This document shows positions 23,760 to 31,626 of a stretch of DNA of 31,626 nucleotides, one piece after another. Origin of the DNA: Lentisphaeria bacterium (GTDB lineage: Bacteria > Verrucomicrobiota > Lentisphaeria > Victivallales > Victivallaceae); contig JABLYX010000055.1 in the NCBI GenBank assembly GCA_018265615.1, forward strand, positions 1 to 31,626, read 5' to 3'. Below the pieces are notes generated by a model. It was not told the DNA's origin. It worked only from the letters and a program-made list of their open reading frames with translations, and made no database searches. Position numbers and translations under genes: made by a program. Position 1 is the first letter of the stretch; each line of letters starts with the position of its first letter.

Positions 23760-24518
23760 ATGATGGAAAGACAGGACAAGAAACCGCTGATCCAGGTTCT
23801 TGAGCGGGCGTTCGATATCATGGAGATGCTTGCGAAATCGGAAAAGCCGGCGCGGGCGACCGACATCGCATCGGCGCTCGGCCTGGGGCTGCAGACGACA
23901 AACAACCTGCTGCGGACGATGTACCAGCGCGGCTACCTGTCGCAGGATGAAACGCGCAGCTACCGGCTCGGTCCGCAGTGCTTCTATCTCGGAAGCTTCG
24001 CGGACCGCTGGAGCGGGCTCCGCGCGAAGATCCGCGAACCGCTGCGGGAACTGGCCCGCGTAACGGGACTGTGCGGATTCGTCGGCGTAATCGAGAACGA
24101 CAAGCTGCTCTGCGTCGGCATTTCCGGCCGGGACGGGAACGGGGCGGAGCAGCCGCCGCAGCTCTGGGCGGAGGAGCTGCACTCGACCGCCTGCGGACGT
24201 GTGCTGCTGGCCGCGATGCCGGAGCCGGAACGGCGGAAGCTCTACGCCCGGACCACCCGCAGAAAGATAACGGGGCGCACCGTCATCGACCCGGTGGAGC
24301 TCGAGAGGCTGCTTGCCGGAGTCGCGGCGCAGGGATATGCCGAGGTTCGCGGCGAATCGCGCCCCGGCGTTTCATCCGCCGCCATCCCGGTTCCCGGTAA
24401 TGAGGGCGGCGCCTGCTGCGCGCTTGCGCTTTCCGGCAGCGATCCGCAGTGGGAAGAGCTTCCGCTGCCGGAAAAGCTTGCGCTGCTGCGGCGCGCCGCA
24501 AAAACGATCCGGGGGTGA
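23760..24518 (+). CDS. IclR-family transcriptional regulator
   Basis: A 252-residue regulator: winged helix-turn-helix at about 10-75 (VLERAFDIMEMLAKSEKPARATDIASALGL with recognition helix QTTNNLLRTMYQRGYL, then wing SYRLGPQCFYLG), followed by the IclR effector domain with LHSTACGRVLLAAMP, the usual family motif, and GYAEVRGESRPGVSSAAIPVPG. Such proteins sense small organic acids, sugars or aromatics and control the adjacent catabolic genes. AGAGAAAG precedes the start; a second ATG three bases on is equally possible. The transporter gene begins 3 bp after the stop, so regulator, transporter and hydrolase form one unit. Ligand unknown. Confidence 0.92.
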   Translation: MMERQDKKPLIQVLERAFDIMEMLAKSEKPARATDIASALGLGLQTTNNLLRTMYQRGYLSQDETRSYRLGPQCFYLGSFADRWSGLRAKIREPLRELARVTGLCGFVGVIENDKLLCVGISGRDGNGAEQPPQLWAEELHSTACGRVLLAAMPEPERRKLYARTTRRKITGRTVIDPVELERLLAGVAAQGYAEVRGESRPGVSSAAIPVPGNEGGACCALALSGSDPQWEELPLPEKLALLRRAAKTIRG

Positions 24519-24521
24519 AGC

Positions 24522-25388
24522 ATGTGGATCGGATTCCTGCTGGCGGTCCTGACCGGCCTGAGCTGGACCGCGATCGGCATCGTATTGAGCTTCTGCGCCC
24601 GGAAAAACTTCGACGTGATCGCCTACAGCCTCGCGCAGACCCTATTCTGCACATTGCTGACGCTCGCGGTCTACCTGCATCCGGGCGCGTTCGCGTGGAA
24701 ACCTTTCCTGCTCCTGGCGGCATGCATCGGAACCGGCGGTTTCCTCAACGCACTCGCGCAGCTTCTGGTCCGGCACGCGATGACGCTCGGCTGCCACGGC
24801 CCGGTCTGGGCAATTTCGCAATCGGCGCTGGTGATTCCGTTCCTCGCCGGAGTCCTGCTGTTCGGGAACGCGGGCAGCGCGGGGCAGTGGATCGGAACCG
24901 CACTCATCGCATGCGGCATCCTGATCCCGGCATGCGGAGAAATGCACGCGCCCGGGCGGTGGCTCGTCCCGACGCTCGTGACGTTCCTGCTGTTCGGGAT
25001 CGTCCAGACGCTTTACCTCGTCCCCTCGCAGCTGCCCGGCTTTGATGACGCATCGGGAGTGCGCCCGGCACTGGCCTCGCTCGGCGGCTTCGCCGGCTGG
25101 TGCCTGCCCGCCGCCATCCGGAAGGAGAGGACACGATGGGACAGGCGCACGCTGCTGCCGGCATTCGGCATGGCGCTGCTTTCGCTCGCGAGCCTGAAGA
25201 TTTTTTTCCTGAGCCTCGACCGCCTGAGCACCGCCGGTTTCGGGAATGCCGCCGTGCCGCTGATCGTCGGGGCGAATATCCTCGGCTTCGCAATCTACAG
25301 CCGCATCGTGCTGAAGGAACGTCCGACACGTATGGAAACACTCGGCATGGCCGCCGTCCTCAGCGGCGTATCCGCCATCGCATCATAA
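24522..25388 (+). CDS. DMT-superfamily (EamA-like) transporter
   Basis: A 288-residue membrane protein with about ten hydrophobic segments in two halves, as in drug/metabolite transporters. The first half has GLSWTAIGIVLSFCARKNFDVIAYSL and a helix with HAMTLGCHGPVWAISQSALVIPFLAGVLLFG; the second repeats it with STAGFGNAAVPLIVGANILGFAIYSRIVLKERPT, the GE/KERPT ending that is common in the family, followed by a final helix. Such proteins carry sugars, metabolites or drugs across the inner membrane. GGGGGTGA lies before the ATG. Its location between an IclR regulator and a hydrolase suggests uptake of a sugar-derived substrate (rhamnose- and glucose-type members are known in related folds), but this is inference. 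Confidence 0.8.
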   Translation: MWIGFLLAVLTGLSWTAIGIVLSFCARKNFDVIAYSLAQTLFCTLLTLAVYLHPGAFAWKPFLLLAACIGTGGFLNALAQLLVRHAMTLGCHGPVWAISQSALVIPFLAGVLLFGNAGSAGQWIGTALIACGILIPACGEMHAPGRWLVPTLVTFLLFGIVQTLYLVPSQLPGFDDASGVRPALASLGGFAGWCLPAAIRKERTRWDRRTLLPAFGMALLSLASLKIFFLSLDRLSTAGFGNAAVPLIVGANILGFAIYSRIVLKERPTRMETLGMAAVLSGVSAIAS

Positions 25389-25404
25389 CAGAAAGGGTTG
25401 CATC

Positions 25405-27657
25405 ATGGAGTGTCCTCTGATTCCGATGGGGGCGGTGACGGGCCGCCCGGAGCGTCCGTTCATCCGGCAGCGCCTGGCGGAATTCCGGCGTGCGGGGATC
25501 ACCCAGTATCTGATCTACCCGCGCTCCGGCTGCGAGCTGGAATACATGAGCGGCGAGTGGCTCGACACCTGCGAAACGATCGTCGAAGAAGCGGTGTCGC
25601 TCGGCTTCACCTCGCTCTGGCTCTATGACGAATACAACTGGCCGAGCGGACAGTGCGGCGGCAAAGTCCAGGCCTCCGACCCGGATTTCGCGCTGAAAAC
25701 CCTCGTCGCGGCTCCCGGCGGCGAATTCCGGGTAGAAAGCAGCCCGAACTATCCGGACCTGCTGAATCCGCGCGCGGTGGAGCTCTTCCTCGAACTGACC
25801 CACGAGCGTTACGCCGCGCGGCTCGGCAGCTATTTCGGAACGGTCATCAAGGGGATCTTCACCGACGAACCGTCGCCGGGATATGCGGGCGGCTACTGCG
25901 ACGAGAGCCGGAACGGCGCGCGGCTGCTGAGCTATTATCCGGGGCTGGAGGAGGAATATGAACGCGAAACCGGCGTCCCGATGCGCCGCGACCTCGGCTC
26001 CGCGCGGTTCACGGAGACTCACCACAAGCTCGTCGGCCGCCGTTTCCGCACCGTCTTCTTCGACCGCCTCCGGGCGTGGTGCGACAGCCACGGACTGCTG
26101 CTGACCGGGCACCTGATGGGCGAGCAGCCGGTTGCCGGAGCCAAGCGGTTCAGCGGCGACCCGCTGCTGGCGATCGGCGGCTTCTCCCTGCCGGGACTCG
26201 ATGAAATAGGCACAAAGACCGGATCCGGCGAGATCGAATGGCTGACTTTCGGCACGGCGCGGTACGGCATCGAACAGCGCGGAAACGGAGGGCTCGCCGA
26301 ACTTTTCGCGCTCGGCCCGGCCGACCTGCCGCCCGCAAAGCTGCGCCAGATGATCACACTGGCCGGGCTCTTCGGAGTCGACCGCTATGTCCTCGCCGTG
26401 AGCCAGTTGGATTTCCGCGGCAACGCCGGCAAGCCGGACTGGTTCAACCCCTGCAGCGCCGACCAGCCGTGGTTCGCATCGATGGAGCTCCTGGCGGAGG
26501 ATTCGAAAACGGCGGCGGAACTTGCCCGCCGGACCCCCGCCCCGGAGCTCGCGGTGCGTTACCCGGCCGATGAAAGCGATCTTGTGCCGCTCCTGCGCAC
26601 ACTGGTGCGCGCGCAACGGCCGTGGCGGCTGATCGCAGCCGGCGGCGAAGCGCCGGAGGATGCGCCGGAGATCCTGCGCCCTTCGGCGCGCGGCATCCTC
26701 TTCGAACGGAGCGGGGAGTCGGTCCCCTCGCCGGAGGAGGCCGCCGCACTGCTCGACCGGCTCCTGCCGCGCCGGGTCCGGGTCGAGAACTCCGACGGCT
26801 CGCTCGCGGGCGATCTGTTGGTCAAATGTCATGCGGACGGCTCCGTCGCGGTTCTCGACCTGTCCGGCGGCGGTCCGCGCGAACTGCGGCTGCGCCGGAA
26901 CGGCGGGACGTGCCCCTTCACGCTTTACGGGCGCGGGCGGGCGCTCTTTCCGGGCTGGCGGGTCGAGAGGGACCGCCCGAACATCATGCGTCCGATGCTT
27001 CAGGCAAAACAGTTCCGGTTCACAGTCGAAGAGCCGCTCGCCCATGTGACGCCGGTCCTGCGCGAATACCACGATCCGGCCGCAATCACGCTCGACGGCG
27101 TTCCGGTTGCGGCGGAGGGCCCGGCTGCAATGCTTCCGCCGGGCTTTGCGGCGCTCTACCGGAGCGGCACGCCCCTCCGGCTCGAAGCGGGAGAGCATGT
27201 ATTGGAGCTGTCGCAGGGAGAGGACAACCTGCCCTACCTGCCCGCCGTATGGCTGCTCGGCGACTTCGGCTTCCTGCCGCCGGACCGGCTCATCCCGGAC
27301 AGGCGCGACGGCCGCGGCCTCGCATCGTTCGCCGGCGGACTCACCCAGTGCGGGACGCTCGGCATCCCTGTTGATGCGGCCGGCTTCGATCTCGAATGCG
27401 ACGGAATGGCCGCCGAGGTGTTTCTCGACGGCGAATCGCTCGGCAAACGGCTGTGGCCCCCGTTCTTCTGGAGCATACCGGAGCGCTTCCGGGGAAAGCC
27501 GGCGGAGTGGCGAATCGTCCGCCAGACCTCGATCGGCCCGGTGTTCGGGGACCTGCGCTCCGTCGATGCGCAGCGGCCCGACTGGACGAAAGGCTTCACG
27601 CCGGGCGCTTATCCGCTGCGCCATCCGGTCACGGAACCGGCGTTCCGGCTGCTGTGA
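25405..27657 (+). CDS. Cytoplasmic glycoside-hydrolase-like protein (GH106-like barrel)
   Basis: A 750-residue protein without signal peptide. The first 400 residues form a TIM-barrel with ITQYLIYPRSGCELEYMSG, LWLYDEYNWPSGQCGG at about 71-86, GIFTDEPSPGYAG at about 151, and LLLTGHLMGEQP. The D-E pairs in YDEYNWPSG and FTDEP are typical of rhamnosidase-like GH106 and of related large hydrolases. The last 300 residues are beta-rich and seem to hold galactose-binding-like domains (LEAGEHVLELSQGEDNLPYL, MAAEVFLDGESLG, AEWRIV). It is the third gene of the IclR unit, 16 bp behind the transporter, which fits a role in cleaving an imported oligosaccharide. It converges with the 1055-residue gene with 4 bp between the stops. 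GH family is tentative. Confidence 0.7.
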   Translation: MECPLIPMGAVTGRPERPFIRQRLAEFRRAGITQYLIYPRSGCELEYMSGEWLDTCETIVEEAVSLGFTSLWLYDEYNWPSGQCGGKVQASDPDFALKTLVAAPGGEFRVESSPNYPDLLNPRAVELFLELTHERYAARLGSYFGTVIKGIFTDEPSPGYAGGYCDESRNGARLLSYYPGLEEEYERETGVPMRRDLGSARFTETHHKLVGRRFRTVFFDRLRAWCDSHGLLLTGHLMGEQPVAGAKRFSGDPLLAIGGFSLPGLDEIGTKTGSGEIEWLTFGTARYGIEQRGNGGLAELFALGPADLPPAKLRQMITLAGLFGVDRYVLAVSQLDFRGNAGKPDWFNPCSADQPWFASMELLAEDSKTAAELARRTPAPELAVRYPADESDLVPLLRTLVRAQRPWRLIAAGGEAPEDAPEILRPSARGILFERSGESVPSPEEAAALLDRLLPRRVRVENSDGSLAGDLLVKCHADGSVAVLDLSGGGPRELRLRRNGGTCPFTLYGRGRALFPGWRVERDRPNIMRPMLQAKQFRFTVEEPLAHVTPVLREYHDPAAITLDGVPVAAEGPAAMLPPGFAALYRSGTPLRLEAGEHVLELSQGEDNLPYLPAVWLLGDFGFLPPDRLIPDRRDGRGLASFAGGLTQCGTLGIPVDAAGFDLECDGMAAEVFLDGESLGKRLWPPFFWSIPERFRGKPAEWRIVRQTSIGPVFGDLRSVDAQRPDWTKGFTPGAYPLRHPVTEPAFRLL

Positions 27658-27661
27658 CGCT

Positions 27662-30600
27662 TCACTCCCTCGTGATGTGGCAGGCCGGCGCCTCTCTCGT
27701 ATCCGGGCGGAAATGCAGTGCGCCGTCCCGCCACACCGCGTCCAGCCGCTTCTTTACGGTGCCGTCGGAATTCAGGGCGTCCACGCGCCAGTTCCCCGGC
27801 GGCAGCCGGAGCGATACGTCCGCATGTCCGACCTCCTGCAGGACCGGAGTCCTGCCGTATTGCAGCAGGAAGGTCATGTCGGGGCCTGAGAACTTCTCCG
27901 AGCTGTTCTTCACATCGGTCAGGTGCAGGAACAGCAGCGAAGAGGAGTCCGCGATCGGCAGGTCGTCGAGCGAATGGAGCGAAAAGGTCTGGAACGTGTT
28001 CCCGTTCCGGAAGGAAAGCCGTCCCGCCGACGAGCTCGCCTTCGCGGTGGAGATGCACTCGCTTTTCGGCGTCACGACCTTGAATTCCGGGGCCGGATCG
28101 AGCGAAATCTCGCCGGTCGAACTCACGATCTTCGCCCCGCTCCGGACAGGGATCCTCTTCGGAAGCAGCTTCACGTTTTCCGCTTCGGCTCCCTCCGGCA
28201 GGAAGCCGATCCGGTGTTCCAGGCCGAGCTTCGAATACTCCGGCGGCAGCGAAGAGAGCTCATACAGCGAATCGTCGATCGGCAGGGCCGTACCCTCCGG
28301 AGCCGGGCGCACGTCGCCGCGGACAAAGAGGAAGTATGTGATGTATTCCGACATGCGCATCGTGGGCGAGGAAGACATCGAGAAGTATGAAACCCAGCCG
28401 GGCTTCCGCAGAAATCCGTCCGAAAGCGCGTACTGGAAGCGCCACAGCCCGTCCCAGTCCTGAAGCGCCGGATACGCCCCCATCAGCGGACCCGCCTCCG
28501 CGATATAACGGTTCGGATGGCAGAACTGATACTCCGTGACGATGAACGGCCTGCCGAAAATCCGGGTCGGCATGAGCATGCGCGGCGTCTCCGCATAGCG
28601 GCTGATCGAGGAGAACTGCGTGAACACCGAGGGCGGGTTCCAACCGCCCTGCGGATGCGAGGGGTGATCGTGGTAGTAGTGCGAATCCACGAGCTCGAGA
28701 GTCTTGCGAGAATGTGCGAGGTAAGGCTTTTCGTCGCAGTTGATGTCCGTAATCAGGATCCGCGAGCCGATCGTATCGCGGATATGTTCCGTCATGGTCC
28801 GGATGGCCGCATTCTGCTTCTCCGCGAGAAAGCGGAGGAACGGGCCGTCGCGCCGCGCGAGGTTCTGTTCGGAACGGAGCCCGTTCCGTTCCAGGAACGC
28901 TCCGTATTCCGCGAGAATCGCCTTCTCGTCCCCGCCGCGCCAGGTCTTCACAAGCGGATTCTCGTTGACGAGGTTCAGGCAGAAGAAAACCGGGTCGTCC
29001 GCCCAGCGCATTTGCGTATACGGATTCACATGCGTCAGCAGCCGGGTCGCAAACTCCTTCCAGTTCCGCATATATGCGTCGTTGAAGCAGACGCCGACCT
29101 TGAAATCGCCGAACGGCGGCAGTTCGCCGGGACGGAGGCGGCGGCTCGCGTAGAGGTCGAAGGTCACGTAGATGCCCCGCCGCTTCAGGCAGTAGACCAG
29201 GTAATCGAGCTTATCCATCTGTTCCGGGTCGAAATCGCAGGAGGAGCCGCCCTTCCCGTTGTTGAGCCCCTCCTCGAAGTGGTGGATGCGAACCGAGTTG
29301 TAACCGGCACGCGCCATGCGGCCGGCAAACTCCTCCGCATCCTTTTTCGAGAGATAGTTCGCACCGGCGCAGATATTCACGCCGAGAAAGCGGATCCGTT
29401 TCCCGGGGGCGTTTTCAAAGACGAACTTCCCTTCCTTTGAAATGACGATGCGCCCGTCCCTGCCCGCCGGAGCTTCGACGCGCGGCGAAAGGTCCAGCAC
29501 CGTCCCCGGAACGATCTCACGCACCTGTGCCGGAACCCACGCCTTGCCGGGAAGGATGTAGATGTCGCTGTTGACCTTATAACTCTCCGCCTTCCGGTCG
29601 GTCAGCGTCGCCGCGACGATCATCCAGACCGGATATTCGCCTTTCCGGAACGTGATTTCGATCGGGTCTCCGCGCCTCAGCTCGAAGCCGGTCATGTAGA
29701 GTCCGACAACCGATTTCGCATTCGTGCCCTTCCAGACGACGGGAGCGTTCCCGTGGTCGACGCCGCCCCACCAGTTGCCGACGTCAACCCGGTTCCGCAC
29801 CGTGATCTCCTGCGTGGAGCCGTCCGCAAACTTCACGTCGATGAATCCGGCGTCTTTATATTTTCCGGTAAAAGCGTTCGCATGAAGCAGATAGAGGAAT
29901 TTCCCCTTCTGTGCGCTTTTGACCGAAGCAGCGTCGAGAAAGCAATCCCGGTTCGCCCCGTTCAGGACGATGCATGCCCTGCCGCCGTTCTCCGCAGGAT
30001 CGACGACCTGGAACTCCACGCCGAAAAAGCGGTGACGGCCCGGCTTGAACATGCGCAGATCGTTCTCCGGCCCCTGGTCGTTCCAGCCGCCCCTGCCGTC
30101 GCCGGCCACATCGTCGCGAAAATCCCGGTTGGCCGCCGGCGACAGGTCGAGCACCTCCGACGCGATCCCCCGGAACGCGAAGCGATAGCGGAACGACGCC
30201 CCGGTGCACGCCCCTTCCCCGCCCTCCTGCGGATAAAGCCGCAGCGAATAGCTGCCGGGCGCGCTCTTTCCCCCCTTCGGCGCAAATGTCCGGTTGTCCT
30301 GCAGCAGTGCGCGGAACGGAGCACCGGAGATCACGAGCGTCCCCTCCGGCATCTCCACGGCGACCTGCTTCACCGCCTTGAAGAAGCGGTTGTTCTTCTT
30401 TGAAGGCTCCTCCGCATAGCGGATCACCTCCCCGTCAACCGTGATGCTCTTCTCCGCGAGGACCGCGAGCGGCAGCCGGATATTCAGCGCGACCTCGGCG
30501 GTCTCAACGGGTTCATCCGATTTCAGCGCCGCCGCATATTCGAGTTCGCCGCCGGAGAGCTCCCGGACCGTCTCGTCGAGCCGGAAGCTTTGTCTGCCGA

Positions 30601-30829
30601 TCAGCCATTCGCCCGACAGGCGGTACGCCCCTTCCGTCCGCTCGAAAGCACCCTTCACGCTCTTCGGCGTCTGTCCGCGCCCGTGCCATTTCCTGTCGAA
30701 GTGCAGCAGAGCGCCGTCGAGCTGTTCGATGCGGAACGAGCCGTCCTTTTCATGGAGATCGAACCACAGCGGGAAGCCCTGTACCATGGCCGCGCAGAAA
30801 CAGGCGGCCGGAATCATCATGCGTTTCAT
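27662..30829 (-). CDS. Large secreted GH-A-type glycoside hydrolase
   Basis: A 1055-residue exported protein: a signal peptide (KRMMIPAACFCAAMVQG), about 450 residues of beta-sandwich regions, a TIM-barrel at about 475-830, and a beta-rich tail. The barrel begins with GKRIRFLGVNICAGANY and GYNSVRIHHFEEGLNNG, as in GH5-like clan A enzymes. The likely acid/base Glu is in NLVNENPL (about 621) and the likely nucleophile Glu in FIVTEYQF (about 765). It probably cleaves a polysaccharide outside the cell or in the periplasm. An AGGAG lies 12 bp before the ATG, a long spacing. The prepilin gene lies 25 bp upstream in the same direction, so the two likely share a transcript. Exact GH family not recognised. 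Confidence 0.8.
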   Translation of the reverse strand: MKRMMIPAACFCAAMVQGFPLWFDLHEKDGSFRIEQLDGALLHFDRKWHGRGQTPKSVKGAFERTEGAYRLSGEWLIGRQSFRLDETVRELSGGELEYAAALKSDEPVETAEVALNIRLPLAVLAEKSITVDGEVIRYAEEPSKKNNRFFKAVKQVAVEMPEGTLVISGAPFRALLQDNRTFAPKGGKSAPGSYSLRLYPQEGGEGACTGASFRYRFAFRGIASEVLDLSPAANRDFRDDVAGDGRGGWNDQGPENDLRMFKPGRHRFFGVEFQVVDPAENGGRACIVLNGANRDCFLDAASVKSAQKGKFLYLLHANAFTGKYKDAGFIDVKFADGSTQEITVRNRVDVGNWWGGVDHGNAPVVWKGTNAKSVVGLYMTGFELRRGDPIEITFRKGEYPVWMIVAATLTDRKAESYKVNSDIYILPGKAWVPAQVREIVPGTVLDLSPRVEAPAGRDGRIVISKEGKFVFENAPGKRIRFLGVNICAGANYLSKKDAEEFAGRMARAGYNSVRIHHFEEGLNNGKGGSSCDFDPEQMDKLDYLVYCLKRRGIYVTFDLYASRRLRPGELPPFGDFKVGVCFNDAYMRNWKEFATRLLTHVNPYTQMRWADDPVFFCLNLVNENPLVKTWRGGDEKAILAEYGAFLERNGLRSEQNLARRDGPFLRFLAEKQNAAIRTMTEHIRDTIGSRILITDINCDEKPYLAHSRKTLELVDSHYYHDHPSHPQGGWNPPSVFTQFSSISRYAETPRMLMPTRIFGRPFIVTEYQFCHPNRYIAEAGPLMGAYPALQDWDGLWRFQYALSDGFLRKPGWVSYFSMSSSPTMRMSEYITYFLFVRGDVRPAPEGTALPIDDSLYELSSLPPEYSKLGLEHRIGFLPEGAEAENVKLLPKRIPVRSGAKIVSSTGEISLDPAPEFKVVTPKSECISTAKASSSAGRLSFRNGNTFQTFSLHSLDDLPIADSSSLLFLHLTDVKNSSEKFSGPDMTFLLQYGRTPVLQEVGHADVSLRLPPGNWRVDALNSDGTVKKRLDAVWRDGALHFRPDTREAPACHITRE

Positions 30830-30854
30830 ATCGGATCATTGCTCCTGTGTTGTA

Positions 30855-31556
30855 CTATTCACGGTAGAGGAATGCGAGCTTCGTGTCGATCTCCCACGCC
30901 TTGTCTTTCACGAATTCAGGGTCGAGCCTGTGGCGGAGGCTGCCGAAATCGAGGGTTGCGGCGGAGCCGTCGAACATGCCGACGTTCGCCCGGCGGCCAT
31001 GCCGCAGGTCGATCGCGGTCGTAAGGTAGGTTCCGAACGACATGGTCTGCGATTTCCCCGCGAGGCCGGAATCGGCATAGGCGCCCCAGGCAACCGAGTC
31101 CGCGATGAACGGAAGCTTCGAAGGCATCTTGTAGACGCCTCCCCGTTCGACGGACCTCACGTTGACGCAGGACCAGTTCGTGCAGGCGCTCCGCAATGCC
31201 GAATTGATGCCGTAGGTCGCGTACCAGTTGCCGTCCGTGTCGAGCGCATCCGGCGCATGTCCGCGGTTCGTGTCGCGAAAAATCTTCTTCGGGCCGGCGT
31301 ATTTCAGTTTGAAGAGCAGCTTGTTCCACATGGCGTAGTCGAAAGCGGGATTTGCATCCCAGCGCCCGGTCCAGCCCTTGTAGTCGCCCGCGTACATGAG
31401 CTCCGCGGCGGCAAGCTGCTTGATCCGCGAAAGGCAGTCCGCAGTCCGCGCCCGCTCCCGCGCCTGGTTCAGCGCCGGGAGCAGCATCGAGGCGAGAATC
31501 GCGATGATCGCAATCACGACAAGAAGCTCGATCAATGTGAAGCACGTCTTTCTCAT
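30855..31556 (-). CDS. Prepilin-type secreted protein with H-X9-DG motif
   Basis: A 233-residue pseudopilin-like protein. It begins RKTCFTLIELLVVIAIIAIL: basic leader, cleavage before F, E5 and a hydrophobic helix, as in class III prepilin signals. The body has ATYGINSALRSACTNW and a late H-GRRANVGMF-DG motif (H-X9-DG), then a helical tail. It is the second such protein in the window and, like that at 7042, precedes a sugar-degrading enzyme. The ATG at 31556 has AGGAGA a few bases upstream; a longer frame to 31616 runs through the promoter and is not used. Its role, perhaps display or secretion of the hydrolase behind it, is not known. Confidence 0.88.
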   Translation of the reverse strand: MRKTCFTLIELLVVIAIIAILASMLLPALNQARERARTADCLSRIKQLAAAELMYAGDYKGWTGRWDANPAFDYAMWNKLLFKLKYAGPKKIFRDTNRGHAPDALDTDGNWYATYGINSALRSACTNWSCVNVRSVERGGVYKMPSKLPFIADSVAWGAYADSGLAGKSQTMSFGTYLTTAIDLRHGRRANVGMFDGSAATLDFGSLRHRLDPEFVKDKAWEIDTKLAFLYRE

Positions 31557-31571
31557 AATCTCTCCTGTCTG

Positions 31572-31600
31572 ATAATAAGTGGTATGTGATACAGACGCAA
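31572..31600 (-). promoter_or_regulatory. Candidate promoter of the prepilin-hydrolase unit
   Basis: On the minus strand TTGCGT (31600-31595), a 17-bp spacer and TATTAT (31577-31572). The start codon is only 15 bp beyond the -10 box, so the leader would be about 8-10 nt, very short for a gene with a Shine-Dalgarno sequence. Confidence 0.4.
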
Positions 31601-31626
31601 GCACCGCTGCCGGCAAGAAAGTGCGG

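Noticed and set aside
25360..27624. A 754-residue minus-strand open frame opposite the 750-residue hydrolase.
   Set aside because: The plus-strand frame has glycoside hydrolase motifs, a ribosome binding site and operon context; the minus frame has Arg/Glu/Ala-rich antisense composition.

Overview
The window looks like a chromosomal piece of a high-GC, carbohydrate-degrading bacterium of the PVC group, most likely a gut-type Lentisphaerae (Victivallales-like). This is inferred from two prepilin-like secreted proteins with the FTLIELLVVIAIIAILA N-terminus and an H-X9-DG motif, from the many glycoside-hydrolase-type TIM-barrel proteins next to LacI/IclR regulators, and from DUF4434-type proteins. 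No tRNA, rRNA, CRISPR array or intact transposase was seen.

Left edge (1-4600): a lower-GC strip with three 11-bp-spaced copies of a TGGTACACA-type repeat and a frameshifted integrase remnant, followed on the minus strand by a complete four-gene His-Xaa-Ser radical-SAM cassette in the order hxsA-hxsD-hxsB-hxsC. The hxs genes overlap stop-to-start, so they should be translationally coupled. HxsA carries a signal peptide, six consecutive H-X-S triplets and a repeat-containing C-terminal domain. HxsB and HxsC are the two radical SAM enzymes and HxsD is the small partner. This is the least understood system in the window. A decayed minus-strand ORF follows hxsC.

Carbohydrate locus 1 (4900-14701, plus strand): a LacI-family regulator with its own strong promoter heads a tightly packed row: a secreted two-repeat beta-sandwich protein, a prepilin-like protein, an acetyl-xylan-esterase-like hydrolase, a DUF4434-like TIM barrel, a sodium:solute symporter, a second DUF4434-like barrel, and a secreted barrel protein whose N-terminal domain matches the two repeats of the first secreted protein. 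A terminator-like hairpin followed by a perfect 8+8 palindrome sits between the first secreted protein and the prepilin gene.

Housekeeping and mixed block (14718-19555): a TSUP-family exporter, purC and rplU on the minus strand (rplU is not followed by rpmA), a family 2 glycosyltransferase, then a divergent pair consisting of a small secreted beta-sandwich protein and an SGNH hydrolase.

Amino-acid decarboxylase module (19608-23374, minus): a large AdiA/CadA-type decarboxylase followed by an APC antiporter, likely for acid resistance.

Carbohydrate locus 2 (23705-31626): an IclR regulator, a DMT transporter and a cytoplasmic 750-residue hydrolase on the plus strand converge on a prepilin plus a 1055-residue secreted GH-A-type hydrolase on the minus strand.
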